Both the position numbers and the translations under genes were made by a program. This document shows, in pieces, positions 39,188 through 52,579 of a DNA stretch of 64,000 bases (position 1 is the stretch's first letter; each line of letters opens with the position of its first letter). The notes beneath the pieces are model-generated. The model searched no databases. It was not told where the DNA came from and worked only from the letters and a program-made list of their open reading frames with translations. Source of the DNA: Ooceraea biroi (taxonomy: Eukaryota > Arthropoda > Insecta > Hymenoptera > Formicidae); assembly GCF_003672135.1 (NCBI RefSeq), contig NC_039511.1:8954464-9018463 (forward strand), in the 5' to 3' direction.

Positions 39188-40372
39188 GTAAAAGTCCCAA
39201 TGACTAACCACGTCCCATTACCTAGCCATTGATGGGAATTATATTTTTTATTAAACTGTATATACAATATTACGAAGATATTTTTACTGATTTATTTTAT
39301 TTGATTATTAAGTATCGTATAGAAAAAATTGTGGGTAAAAACGTTTTGTTTAAAATATAAGAAAAATAGTTTAAATTATCGCAAACGAGTGCACCGCGAA
39401 TGTTGTTAGATTCCTTACAATTTTATTAAGAAAAGTGTAGTACTTGTTAAGATGATAATTATCATAATATTAGGTTAATCTGAGTAAATAAAATAGTTAT
39501 AAAATCTTAAAATTATAATTAGTAAGTAGAAAAGGAAAAATTTGATATTTAAATTATTTTTCAAATAAATATTTACGTGGCTATATATCGGTACAAAAAA
39601 ATTCCTATGTCCATATGGTATGTCCTAATACCTAACCACCGACACGTGAATTTTCGTGCTTCATTTTAATGTTTTCTGTGGAAACTTGTAAGTATATTTA
39701 ATCTTAAATGTTACTTGTATCAATATTATATAAGATTGTATAGGTTCTTTACATTTTATGCAAGTGTTTTAGTTCATTTTCTGCAAGCAACTGTCAAGCA
39801 GTTTATATAACCCAAAAATTTTAATTGCTTTTCAGTTTATTTTTTGCATTATAGCATTGTCTTATTACTTTACATAAACTTTTTCAGTTTCATGCAATTT
39901 TTTACTTCATTTGGTATGATATGTAGTATAAGTATAGTATAAATTTTGAAGTAGTCAACTTATTCTTTGCATTATAAGTATAAACTATAAGTATAATTAT
40001 AAGTATAAACTTATTATTTGCATTTTTTATTAACTTTTTTCTTATTTCGCCTTCTCAGAATAAATTTTATTACAATAAAATTATTTTGAATATGCTACAA
40101 ATATTATGGCTAGTTATTGGGACTTAAATAATTGGACGCTAGGACATATTGCTTTTTGATGGCCATGTATTGGTACATCAAGTCTACTCACATTTTAATT
40201 AAATTTTAATTCAATACTGCAAAAATTGTAAAAGTTCTTTGTTTCTATATGATACAAAATAGTAATATCTTTCTATATATGCAAGCTATTTTTAATAAAA
40301 ATCCTAATATTTCGTTAAATTTTAGATATATTGTCTTGTATTTCTAAAGTGGCCAGTTATTGGGACTTTTAC
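39188..40372. mobile_element. AT-rich non-autonomous DNA transposon with subterminal motif array
   Basis: The ends form an inverted repeat of about 24 bp: the left is GTAAAAGTCCCAATGACTAA and the right, read inward, is GTAAAAGTCCCAATAACTGG. Inside the left end a 17-bp motif (GTCCCAATGACTAACCA and variants) occurs at 39194-39210, 39212-39228 and 39622-39638. Its inverse (TGGCTAGTTATTGGGAC and variants) occurs at 40107-40123, 40160-40176 and 40350-40366, so three copies face inward from each end. Such arrays are usually transposase binding sites. The interior is markedly more AT-rich than the flanks and has no open frame of note. TTAA lies one base outside the left end and TTAT follows the right end, so a decayed TTAA duplication is possible but not shown. 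Confidence 0.75.
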
Positions 40373-42760
40373 CTTATAATTGCAGTTTTTTTTGCAATAA
40401 ATAATAATCGCGTAAAACTGAAGCTGTTCTTCAATTTCTAAATTCTTTCCAAATATCTTTTTTCGTAGAATTTAAAGACTTTTACGTGTATAAATAATAC
40501 ATAAATAACATCTATATTGATATACAAGTATTCTGAGAAAAATCCTAAATTATTTAATGTGTTAATGAAAAACGAGTTCCCTTCTGCAAGATTAATTGAA
40601 ACCGTTTCAAGTCAAAAGCGAACGCTTCGTCCTGATAAATCTCGTTTAACGAATCTTGCTAAACGAATTTTTGATGAATCTTGATAAATCATGTTTGGAA
40701 ATGGTGATCTTCGACATCGCGAAATGGAATAGAGACGAAAGTGGCTGGCGCAGCACGCGAGTGATAAACGATAGTGTTTATGTTGCACACAGAATCGCTA
40801 TGGAAATGCTCGTTTATTTGATCCATCATCGTGACCACGACACGGACCGTTCCCATCCCTCTCGGTGTGCCAGTCGTTCGACGCAGATCTCGCTCGTAAA
40901 GCCTGCACTTCGCACCTACGACTAGTTTTACATGCTGGTTTCCGTTATATCTTTGCTGTCGTACAGCCTGCGCTTGTCAGCGTGCCGAGGGAACAAACAC
41001 AGTCCATATTTTCTCTCCTTTATAACTCGTTCGAAAGTCACGGGTTGTCAAAAAGTAACGGTGGAAAACCCGTTCGAGTCACCGCACAGGAAGGAAAAAA
41101 ATGACGTCGTATTCACTTTCCGGTGATTTACGCGAGATCAAAGTAAATCTGCCTTACGTCGCTTAAGTGCCTGATAAATTCTCATTGCTCGTTTGAGTTT
41201 TTCGCGCTCGTATACTTCGCGATGCTGCCTCGCCGACAAAGAGGAATCTTTTTCTGGCGCGAAGCGCAACTCGCGTAATATCCTCGAGAATTAAATGCAG
41301 ATGCGCTGCGACGCATCTCGCAAAAGGCGCAGGGTGTATTAAACGGCAGTGCGCGATATACAGGCGTTTCGGGATAAAAACGGCATTATCCTAAATCGGG
41401 GTAATTACTGGAATGAACGCGGATCTACCTCGGATAAAAGCAACAAGCGCGACTGTGCACCGAATTTCGGGAACTAGCGCGCATCACTTTTCTTTTTTCT
41501 TTTTCGACTCTCGGCGTTTACGTTTGCATTTGGTGGTTATTTCGCAGCGAGCACTACAGCGTACTAGTATAAAACTCCAAGTGTATAAGAGGCGGAAAAT
41601 TAATTGTGAACGGGGAAAGCAATTAAAGAAATAAAAAGCACAATGACGCCGTTGGCTATCGATTAATATATTTTATATTTCACCTTCTTTTTTTTAATAT
41701 ATTCTTTATTTCATCTTCGAATTTCTTCTTCTTGGGGAAGTGAAAGAATTATAATTATGAAAATAAATCGCTATATTATTGGGTTTGAGCATACTGATCA
41801 TTTACCAATATAAATAATGACGTGTGGCAATTTTGTTTTTCATCTCGGCTGTAGTTATAGGCGCCGCGTTTAATCTCCCGCGAGGAAAAATGAGAGGGAC
41901 GGTTGGGCAGAAAGAACTCATTCATTAGACCTCTTTGCTCTCGACACAAGGGCTCGTCGTTATACTTTCCGGGCGAAGCTCGCGCGCCGTGCTGCGCCGA
42001 CGTTTTCAAAACACCCGCGCTGCATCCATGGTGCATGCACACGTGTGATGCAAAAAAAAAAGAAAAAAAGACCAAAATAGAGGAAAAGGAGGAAAGAAAA
42101 CAGAAAAAACGATTCGCGACTTTGTGAATGCGTGCAACTGTCGGAATACGCGCGCATAAAACGACGTGTGGTCGTAAGTCGAAAGTGGGATAAAACGAGT
42201 GTTACATGCGCGAAATCTCAAGGTGCGAAGCTGATGGCTGTGTGAAATACGTCATAACCGAGCGAGTGATCGACAGCGAGCGAACGAGTCCAATTGTGAT
42301 GTATCGCGTGAGACAAAGGAACGATTCATTTGACAATTCACGTATCAGCCTTAATTCTGATAAATTTTATGCTTCATATTTTGCTGTTGAAGGATAGCAG
42401 CTGCAGTACAGCAATTCGTAACGTTCCGTAGCCACGTATATGGGTTTCGAAAAGTGGGTCATACGTAAAAAGTGTATAAGATATCCGGTATTGTTCTTCT
42501 CTTCTTCCATTGAAAAATGTATCGACTATGAGTCTGCGCTTATTCTTGCTCACTCTCTTGCATCAGGTGATGTACACGTGAATATAACATGTAGTTTTTA
42601 TATAAATCTCACGTTTTATTCATTTAACTACCTTGCCTATCTAGATATCGTATTAAATCTCGATGCAGTTCCTCAATAATTAACTTTTCAATAAAAATCG
42701 ATCTGTCAAGTGAGAAATAAATTTTTCATGAATTCTTCCCAACTACAAGCACTTTGGCAA
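40373..42760. other. non-coding stretch
   Basis: This is mixed sequence with an A-rich and purine-rich patch at 42047-42115 and an AT-rich patch at 41660-41830. No gene was recognised. Confidence 0.6.
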
Positions 42761-43058
42761 CTAGAGAGAGAGAGAGAGAGAGCGAGAGGGAGGGAGGGAG
42801 GGAGAGAGAGAGGGGGGAGAGAGAGAGGGAGGGAGGGAGGGGAAGAGAGAGAGGGAGAGAGGGGGGAGGGAGGGAGAGGGAGGGAGAGAGAGAGGGAGAG
42901 AGAGAGCGAGAGGGAGGGAGGGAGGGAGAGAAAGAGGGGGGAGAGAGAGAGGGAGGGAGGGAGGGGAAGAGAGAGAGGGAGAGAGAGGGAGAGAGGGGGG
43001 AGGGAGGGGGAGGGAGGGAGAGGGAGGGAGAGAGAGAGGGAGAGAGAGAGGGAGAGAG
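42761..43058 (+). repeat. pure purine tract built from a duplicated ~124-bp unit
   Basis: Nearly every base is A or G over about 290 bp (GAGA, GGGA and GGGGGGAGGGAGGG words); the rare exceptions are single Cs in GCGAGAGGG. The block starting GCGAGAGGGAGGGAGGG at 42782 is repeated from 42906, giving a period of 124 bp with small insertions in the second copy. The open Arg/Glu/Gly frames across it are artefacts. A mirror-symmetric purine tract can form triplex DNA, and its G-runs can form quadruplexes. Confidence 0.92.
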
Positions 43059-45276
43059 TAGTGTTTAAGAAAAAAGTGCGGAAGTCGATAATGACTGGTT
43101 AGTCAGACGCTCTCAAGTATACGTTGGAAAACGATTTAAAATTTTTATAATGTTGGTGAACGTATGCAAACATGCACGGCGGATGGTGGTGTCGCGTGTA
43201 ACGAGTTTTAATACGTAACATGTGGCACACACAGCTGCACATGGTGCTCTCCGCTAGCAAAAATCTAGGTCGAAGATACGAAGGTACGGAATTTTCGCGC
43301 TGAAACGAGCGCACGTAAATTTACATGTCAAAATAACGTACGCGGCCACGCCGATCAAAGATCAAGCAACGTGTAATAAGCCCCGAGATTCGGTTACTTA
43401 ATATATGACCATTATGCCAATCCGATGATGTATAGTTTTGAACTCCAGATATGGAAGACGCGGAGCGTAGATCAGCGTAATCAAAGCATACCAGCCCCCA
43501 TTGTGCTTCATGCTGCATTGAGGGAGAGACATGGAAACGCTTGTTTAAAAGTCTGTGAAATATGCTCGGTAGGAACTCGACGGGCCAATGGGCACCCATT
43601 GTAAATCTCTATTGTTCTGGTGCTAATTACTTAATGAATTTAATTAGAGGAGTCAGCAGAAGAGGTGAGGAAGAAGGAGGAGGGAAAAGGAAAGGGAGAG
43701 GAGGAATAGGAGCTATGCATCTTCGCTCACCAGACAGATTCGTCAGGAAAATCCATTTCGCCGTGCTTCACCACTTATCGCGTCCAGATTGAAAGGCCGC
43801 GAGGCAGAAATGGATTATCCCGAGGAAGGAGAAAAATCGGCGCTTGCCCCGCCGGGCCGAGAGCGGGGAGAGCGAGAGATTTTTCGCGACGTATTTCGGA
43901 AGCTGTCGATTTACTCTCAGCGCATTCGTACGCGAGAAACTCGCTGTTCATTTGCGGGATCGACGGCGTATCGAGCGAACGCGAGTTATTTATCGCGTAC
44001 GGCGATGTGCAACTTACTGCCAGGCGCGCGTTAAAGCTGCATTAAATTACACTCGATGCAATTATAATGGAGACGCGGGGAAAGGCATCAGACGTCGTGC
44101 AAAGACGAACGAAACGGACTGATCAACTTTTAATTGTTCCTGCTGCTCTGTTAATCGCGAATTAAAAAAACGGGCGCTTCGCTTGCGCGTACGTCACAAG
44201 AGTGCATTTGACACGCGTGCCATTATAAGCGCGGTCCATTGAAGGGGCACTCGATAATGCCGTTATCAGGACGCCATTATGTTCATTGTATGGCTTTATG
44301 CGTTCCGTCAAATACCCGCGACCGGAAATGAGCGATGGCGAAAAACTTGCGTAGATTTCGATGTGATACTCGGGGGAGGCACCGGACACTTTCGCGCGAA
44401 AATGTCGGGCTGCACGTGAGTTTCCAGCGAAATTTCCGGAATTCGTTGAATTCCCAGCATTCATTTGTGGAACGTTTAAAACGTGCTGACGGTAATGGCC
44501 TGAATTATTCACCGGTCGTATAAAATGTCCATTGGTCTGATTAATGAGTTCTGGCTGGGGAAATTTTATTTTTGTCCGTTTTTTAAATAAATTTCGCAGC
44601 ATGCACGAGCGCGCGCGCGCGCGTGAATGGCATTATGAATAGCGCGCGGCCGACAAAAGCTTTCTATAATTCTTCCCGGTAATGTTCATTCGCGTCGGCG
44701 TTGTTCGTATCGATAGTGACGACGTCGATCGAGCGGCCACGTCGACGGCGAGATCGATAACGGCGGACTTACTCTTTGAAACTGTGTCGAATGCGTAGCG
44801 AAGTCATTAAATTCGACGTATAATAAATAACTGAAAAGAATACCAGTAGTGTCGGTTCAGGCGTAATTCATATCAGTGATTGATCGCGCGCTGGATGCTC
44901 CAGGAGGCTCAACTGCTCGACGTGGCTTCTATCGCACGAGAGAGCGATAGAGATCGCTTGGAGTTGATCCTGCGAGACAAAAGACACTGCAACCCGGTAA
45001 ACCTTTTTATTAACGATCGAAATGTCATACGGGTAAAAGGGAGAAAAGAGACGGGCAGGGAAAGACAGAGAGAGAGTGGGAGAGAGATGCCAATTCGTTC
45101 GGATCTCTGTTCAAAATCCGCTTACAAAAATAGCATTTTGCTGTAACATCGAAAGCTAGAAAGGCACACGCCAGGAGAGTGTATGTCAGTAGTAAAAGAG
45201 GCTTTTTCCGAGAGAAATAGATCGTGAACGTTTGGGATCATGTTCGACCTACCGTCAGATTATGTGTAAAAAAAAA

Positions 45277-45323
45277 GAATTAGAACGATGAACGAATGAA
45301 GAATTAGAGCGATGAACCATGAA
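45277..45323. repeat. tandem duplication of a 24-bp unit
   Basis: GAATTAGAACGATGAACG with its tail ending GAATGAA is followed at once by GAATTAGAGCGATGAACC and its tail. The second unit is one base shorter. Confidence 0.8.
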
Positions 45324-45887
45324 AAATAACACGCCGTTGATTAAATTCTCTTTTTGGTGCAATAATATTTAATTGAAACGCAATAATTGTTATTTACATG
45401 CACCCTCTCCTCCCAAGAAAATGAATATATTGTTATATATCGGACATCAATAGAGTTATTCTGAAAAACGATAACTTATTTAGAGATCGAGCAAATAAAA
45501 GTACCTGCAATGTTCATAATATCGTTACTAGACACATGCAACGAGGTAGGTTCGGTCCATTTGGTCGCATTTGCTCTTGTCGGGATCGCGATTTTTCTAG
45601 AAAAATATCGAGATTACGTTGGGGCGGATGGGATAACGGGCGGTAAAGCGCTTTTCGCGAGGACAGGAGGATTGCGGAGGACAAATATACATTCCGTGAA
45701 AAAGGTTTCCCGCCGTTGAAGACTTAATCGTCCCTCTTCGTCTCTCGTTCTTGCAATTGTCCGTCGATCGGGAGTAGGCGCTCTCTTTACCGGACAATAA
45801 GATCGCGTATAGCGCATCGCATTATTATTTTTTCTTCGGGCGTTTCTTCGTGCGAGACCAAGACCGTCGGATATATTGCCGTATAAA

Positions 45888-45889
<2 letters not shown>

Positions 45890-45921
<32 letters not shown>
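45890..45921. repeat. TA dinucleotide microsatellite
   Basis: This is a perfect TA run of about 15 units. Two shorter CATATATA words follow. Confidence 0.95.
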
Positions 45922-45922
<1 letters not shown>

Positions 45923-46389
45923 TTTCATATATATAAGTTCCATCAGAACGACCTCGAAACAAGAACAGTATCTATCGCACCGCCTGAATAATTCATCCCC
46001 GGATAATACCGCGACTTAAAACGCGATTCACTGTATTCGGGATATCCAGGATCGCCGGAACATTCAGGATTGGATTATTCCTCATGCGATCTCCCCATCG
46101 GCCCGGCGCACTCTTCGCTGCTCCTCTCTCGCTCCGCGGCCAGCTATCCACTTCGAATTATCCAGCCAGGTGTGAACTCGCCGCATCGCATCGCGGATAG
46201 GATCTCTCGATTCTTCCTGTGGATTCGTCAGTGGGTGCCGCCGCATGCCGGGTAAGAGGCGAACGCATTTCTAATATCTGTCTGCAAGATCGGTCTGCGC
46301 GGCGGTGTCTCCCTCTCGTCTTCGTACGCCAGGGGTGTATCGCGCCATCTCTTTCTCGGGCTGAGCCGGAGGCTCCTCTTTTTGCCCAG

Positions 46390-47480
46390 TCCGCACACAC
46401 TGGGATCAATAATGCACCAACCACTCGCTGCTCTCACCCCTCTCCTTCTCTTTCCTCTTGAAAACCGTACCAGCACCCATCCACCCAGCACGCCCGCCCG
46501 TGCGTCCCTCGTGTCCCTCCCACCCACCCTCGTCCCCGCCATCTCTCCCCGCCGCTTCGTGTCTCTCTCACATTCGTGCGCCAGTCAAGTACAGCGGCCG
46601 CCACCCCCGCCGGCTTCGCCACCCTCGAAATTCCATCTCTGTCTCGTGTACGCGCGGGTGGCTTTCGCCCCCTTCGTCTGACGCGCGCGATTTCTACCAC
46701 CCCCTCTCTCTTCCCGTCGTCGATCTTCTTCGCGATGTTTCCACCTCTCTCGCTTTCTCTTCCCGTTTCCCCCTTTCTCACCCCCGTTCATCCTAGTCCT
46801 CCTCGCCCCTTCCTCGTCTTCACTCCTCTCTCGCTCGCTCTTCCGAAAGAGGCTAGTCTCGTCTTCGTCGCGATTTCCGTCTCTTCCAGTCTTTCGTCCC
46901 GCGCACCCCCGTTGCCGCTGCCGACGCCGCCGTTGCTGCCACCGACGTAGCGGAGCTCCTCTTTCGGAGTTCGCACGCTCTCTTCGTCGTCTCACTCCCT
47001 TCGTCCGTCTTGCTTCGACCAGTCTGTTCCATCAGCGCGCTCTCAGTCCATCGTATGTGCACGCACACCCTCCAACACCCGCGGGCGGGCGCCCTTCGCG
47101 TGTCTCCCTCTCACCGACTATCTCTTCCGTGCGACCCTTCTTCATCCTCTCTCAATCCCGCTCACGTTCTTCTATCTCTGCCACTCTGCTTCGCGCAACT
47201 CGTCTTCCGCGAGTCCTCTCTCTCTCTCACCCCTGTCCAGAGAATCCTCCCTGCTCCCCGTCACGTCGAAACCTCTCCCTCCAAGAGGAACCGGCTTCCA
47301 CCAGCCACGCCGCTGATCCCCCCGCCGACCTCTCCCGGGCCCTCCTTCTCCTCCTCTTCCTTCGACGGGCTGAAGGTGGGCGAAGAACGGGCATCGGTTC
47401 CACGGAGGGTCTCCCACGAGCTCGTAGGAATTCGCGCTTTGATGAAATCTCCGTCTCTCAGCCTCGTATCGAAAAGCATT
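46390..47480 (+). promoter_or_regulatory. putative promoter or 5' leader, pyrimidine-rich and CpG-rich
   Basis: For about 900 bp the + strand is dominated by C and T (CCCTCTCC, TCTCTCTC and CCACCC words) with many CpGs; the asymmetry fades near 47480. Initiator-like words such as CCAGTCAAG (46581), CCATCAGC (47029) and CTCAGTCC (47042) occur within it. The + frames are open for 100-163 codons but are Ser/Pro/Leu-rich products of the composition, and the minus frames are open as well. Just upstream, GCCGGGTAAGAGG near 46246 is a good splice donor after CpG-rich sequence. Together this resembles an insect promoter with a leader on the + strand. I see no coding gene attached to it. Confidence 0.3.
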
Positions 47481-47499
47481 TAAACATTGTCTACCCAAC

Positions 47500-50400
47500 C
47501 GCCCGCTACCAATTCTACCCCCAGCTCGCCACTCTTATCCCAGGGTAGCACGCTACCGTTTCCTTCCACTGTTCTTTGTTGTGGCATCGGTGTCAGCGCC
47601 GCCGCGCCCGCATATCGCTGTATTTCCACCCCGTCTCCTCGTTTCGCGATATCGCCCTGCAGAAGAGAGGTACGGGGAAATCCTTTAGAATTACTCGCAC
47701 GTCCTTCTCATGCGTCTCATCACCGATTACCCATATTGCTCGCATCGTATCGTGATGCTGCAACTTTGTACGTATCGGTCTTGACGTCATGACAATTGGA
47801 AGCCAGCACTGCGTTTCACAATTTTATTTGTCCCAATTTATCGCCTTGATACAATGATCATTATTTAACGCGATATTTTAACGTGCAGTAATTACGTGCA
47901 GTAATGTTTTTACACGAGTATTGACATGAAAAGCAATCGTTAATCATACGTACAAGGAAATTATCTGTCAGGAAAAACATGTTTGTTTTTAATTCTCTGA
48001 CGATTAATCGTCGTAATAAATTGCGAGCATAACTTGCTTGTGAGCTTGCGTGTGAATTAAATCAAAGAAACCCTTTATCACCCTCGAGTGAAATAGAATA
48101 AAATTACTCGCGCGTTAATATAAAATTATTAATATTAAGTTGCTATCAACGTTCGCGCAAGAGTCCCAAGACAGCAAATCACTGAGAAAGATACTTCGTT
48201 ATGCTGCGTTGAGAATTTAATACCGAGGGTAATTGAGTTCCTTTGGCCGGCGTGTTTGAGTTATGGCGTGGTCAGCTTATCAAAAGAGTTGAGGGAACAG
48301 TTATTCCTCTGAGCGCGCTAGCATTTTTATCTCTTTGGCGGTTAGGACGGGGGTGCACACGGGCGAGGGGGGAAACGCGAAGGGTGATGCTGTGTATTCT
48401 ACCTTGCGGTGGAAATTATACTTAAATATTTGCATTTCCACATTTTACGCGAGAATGCTGGCCGCGGGAAAGTACGGTGAGGGGCGCACGAGATGGGGCA
48501 CCGGGTTAAAAACGGGGGACATTTTTTAAATGATAACGCAGTGCTGGCAGACAATGGTTATGCGAGTTCGCCCGTGATATACGCCCGACTATTAGAAACG
48601 ACATTTTACTAACGTACGCGCAATGCGCCACGCTTCTACGTTTGTTCACAACTGAGCTTTTCGAACGAAGTGGGCGAGCTACGTTTCTCGACACCCGTTA
48701 TCGATTACGTGACTTCTAATGCACACTAATGGCACGCGGAGCAACTCGCCAAAGTTTTGTCAATATAAAGTCGGACTTTAATATCGACTAAACCGAAACC
48801 GGGCTCTGATATTATTACGAGTCTATTACATTTTCGGAAATTTAGCTGGCGATGCGTTTCCATAAAAATATGTTCAATGTTCCGTTACATCGCATCTCGT
48901 ATTTCGTAAATGTAAGGAATATCGAGTTTTCCAGTTATTACATCAATAAATAATTTTGATAACTTACTGTAATAATTTATTTTAAAGTATTTGAACTTCT
49001 TCTCAGAGTACATAGATGTGGAACTGAATACTGGTAATAGCTATACAGATATCGCCCTATATTTCACAATCTGATATTTGTTCCCGGGAATGTTGTGTAC
49101 ATTAAAATTGTTTAAGTTGGTCTTAGGTGGCGGACGGGAGTTGGCGAGAATGGAACACGCAAGACGCGCGATTTCCAGATAAATCGGGAATTTCGTGAGT
49201 GGCGCGGATACGGCAAATACACACAGACGCATGCACGGGCGCACACACAATGCTTGCACTCTCGCCGTTCCGTTAATCGCGCAATACGTTGTTACCAGTT
49301 GTGCCGTTTTCTCTTCGTTATTGCGGCCGGCGCGAGAGAAATGTGTGCCGTAATTTCGGATATTGCGCTTCACTTTTTGGATTAATCGCACCACATTGGA
49401 AGCCGAAATATTTCGCTGGCAATTTCCGCGACGACGACGATGGGAATGGGCAAGGGTAGCATGCGAGAACGGATGAACAGGATGCAGGAGGGACGGTGCA
49501 CGGAAAATGTCTGAAGGGCGACTATGGCGTGTTACGATCCCGCGCGGAATAACGAGATCACCCGATACATCCGGTTTTTCCTGGCAACCAAGCGACTCAC
49601 ACACTCCTGACTCACACACGACCCGATTTTTAATACTCGCCGCGGCGAGCGTGCTCCTGCAAATTGGCGAACGACATTACGGATTGGATAAATCCGCGAT
49701 TGCGGTTTCAACCAGACGTTAATTTTTAAATTGATCCCATTGACGTCAGTTGTTTGCGTCAATTAGGATCACGCGGTACAGTACAGAAGTTTATCAATAT
49801 GTTTTTTGAATTACGACACATCGATGAGTTTTATTTACGCACAATGCGATGCAACAGGGGATTTACATTGGCTCATTCAAACTCTCCTTCCGTCGATCGA
49901 ATAAAAATGCAGGGCGCATTAATACGTGCTTAACAGTATTCACGAAACATGATAAACAACAATAGCGTATATTTTATCGAAGCCGATGAATAAATTTCCC
50001 AAATACCGCTGCAAAATATAGCCAATTGACCATCGACACAAATACTGATATTGAGATCGAACAATACCGTGTTCCAATAATGCGGAACGTTGCTGGCTTC
50101 ACCTGGAGATGCAAAGTCGTCGTTCCGTTACAAGCATCGGAACAATGCTTAATAACAGCAGATGATATCGTCGTACATAAGCACAGCTTTTGTGCAGCGT
50201 AAAAAGCACCGACACATCAGGCTGCTCTAATCGGCCAGAGTTTTTCGTGGTACTAATTGTGCCACAGCAATCGAGCCTCCGAATGTCCCTGGTTGCTTCG
50301 AAAAAATTAATCTCTCTCTGACTGTGATGTGTCACTCCGTAACGAGCGATCGCGTGCGTGGTCCAACTTGTCGTTAGTATATCGATACGATCGATTGATC

Positions 50401-52560
50401 GATCGCTCCATGTCATCATCTGTGATTCCATGTATGCGCGCAAAACCCACATCTGAGCACGAGATATACCGCCGCTTTTATATTTGCCGTGTTTTCCCGC
50501 ACTTTCCCTCCCCCCCGCTCGCCTTGATGAAAGAAAATGCTTCTGATACACATGACACAGATCGAGGAGCCAAGTGGCACCAAGTAGTATGTCATGTTGC
50601 GACGAGCTGAGTTCAAAAGTTCAAAGATGAACGTCGGATCGCACGTTGGTACTATTTTTTTTATTGAGAAAATAAATATCCGGGAGAAAGTTTTACATAC
50701 AATAGAGAGACACTCCATAGAATCACAACATTAATAATAACGGAATGAAAGAATATGAATAAAATGTCATCAAACTCGAGCTATATATATTTCTATAATT
50801 ATACACTTCTATCAGTATTTTTATAGATTTTTATTTTAATTTGTACCAACGTACATCAATCGTTAACATCTGAAAAATAGCGATAGTTACTAAAGGACAG
50901 AAATTACGTATTCTATACGTTCAACGCGTCAAAGACAACGAAGGTCTTTGGTTGGTTGATTTTCCCAGCCAGGTTTTGGACTTGCTTATTTCCCATCCGA
51001 GAATGTGGGAACGATCAGCTGTTTCTCGAGAGAGCCGGAGATAAGTCGGAACGCGTGTCGCACGAGCGTCGAGCGACGAAGAAGCGTTACGCGATGAGCA
51101 GAAAGTAAGACGAGATGAGATCATGAGCCCGTTATCGCTCGCAGGACGAAGGAAGAAGAGAAGAAAGGATAGGAGAAGGAAGAGGCGAGAACGATGACGC
51201 GGATAAGGCGCGCCGCGCCGCGCGGATGTTGTAGGATAACTGTAGCAATGAACAACTCGGAGACTCACTCGAGGAAGACAGAGAAAGAAAGCAACAGAAG
51301 AGAAAGACAGAGAGAGAGAGAGAGATAAAGAGAGATAGACAGAGAAGGAGCACGCGAGAATGTATTCATCGCGCGGGGGAGTTATGGAGGCAGTTATCGC
51401 CGGGTGATAACTCTTATTGCTGCAATAAAGTCGCGCTGCCACCCTCGAGGGGCGCCAACTGCTCCCCGAAGGCTTGTGCGCGCTCGTTACCGCTCCGGTA
51501 CTCCGACTGCATCCTGCGTTCTCCATATTCGCTGTTCGTATGCACGTATGCCGCGTAGGTAGTCACAAACCACTACGAATACCACGTGCGGCTCGCAACT
51601 GTTGTAAATATCCTGTTTTGTTCCGCGGTGTATGGCACGCGAGCACGATGGCCTGCCATTGTCATGGTGTCGCGACGCGTTAATTGCGCGCGAAGATTAT
51701 GGGGGATGCACTTGGTAGCCCTCAACGCGCAGCCCGGTCGGTTTAATTTAGCCGTCCACGCGCTAATTGTCCCGCTTCGGTTTATCGTGATTAAGACGCA
51801 TGGATGATCGAGCGATCGGATGACTGCGGAAGTGCAGCGAAGTGATAACGAGGCGAGTAATGAGCGAAAAAACGGGTCGTTCGAGTCGCGAATCGAGTGA
51901 TCGATCGCGTGTACGGCGTATCGGGAGACGCTGACCGACAATCACGACGGCGCTGCGCGGTAAATCAGCGGTTTGATAATTAGTATTCGAGCGGAGCGTG
52001 CCGGCAAGATTCAATTACGGGCGAAGATACAAGATAAGTGTACCGCCATCGATAGGTCACCGAGATTCGACTTGTCGCTAACAAGATCTGCACGGCAATC
52101 AATTACAGCGAGTCACCGCCGGGGGTAGGGTGGCCAAGATTTAGTACCTTTGTGTTATATTATAGTGCACCTAATGAACGACGTAAATCACCGATATGAT
52201 ATTTCATCTGATTTATGGATATCCTTATAAGCGGAGAAGGACCGCGCATCGCCACGAATTGGACGCGGCGGGTGAATATCCCTGTGAATAATCATGGCTC
52301 ACGTAAGAAACTCGTGGGAAGTGTGAAAAATTCAGATTCGCCCGTTTTAATAATTGAAAGCTGGGCGAAGTATCAGCGCTCTCGCGGGAGTGTTCTCCTG
52401 GAACACAATAAAGAAGAACTCGCTCGAGTCTTCGCAATTTGCTCTGGCATCGTGTAGCGGCACATGCGGCGCGAGTGGATCTTAAGGAAACCGTTTAAGC
52501 GGCAGTCCAACGCACGTAGACCCTAAAACGAGCGAGGAAAGGAAGGAAGGAAGGAAGCGA
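47500..52560. other. non-coding stretch
   Basis: This is mixed sequence with AT-rich patches (47800-48180, 48770-49110, 49760-50100 and 50640-50920) and a GA-rich patch at 51280-51345. The minus frame at 50921-51526 (201 codons) draws much of its length from that repeat. No gene was recognised. Confidence 0.55.
52534..52557. repeat. GGAA tetranucleotide microsatellite
   Basis: These are five to six GGAA units just upstream of the open frame that starts at 52580. Confidence 0.9.
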
Positions 52561-52579
52561 GGGAGCAAGCGAAGAAGCG

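Larger units (their letters stand above)
43060..46000. other. non-coding stretch
   Basis: It holds alternating CG words near 44609-44623, a 24-bp tandem pair at 45277-45323 and a TA microsatellite at 45890-45921. The minus frame at 44162-44602 (146 codons) has no domain. No gene was recognised. Confidence 0.55.

Noticed and set aside
42710..43102. 130-codon Arg/Glu/Gly frame
   Set aside because: It is an artefact of the purine repeat at 42761-43058.
44880..44996. Possible internal exon with translation LLDVASIARESDRDRLELIL before a GTAAAC donor
   Set aside because: The nearest acceptors either put TGA in frame (44877-44879) or lack a pyrimidine tract (CCAG at 44900-44903), and I recognise no protein family. 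It remains worth one database search.
46382..47548. Series of Ser/Pro-rich + frames of 99-163 codons
   Set aside because: They result from pyrimidine-rich sequence, and opposite-strand frames are also open. They are better explained as leader or promoter DNA.
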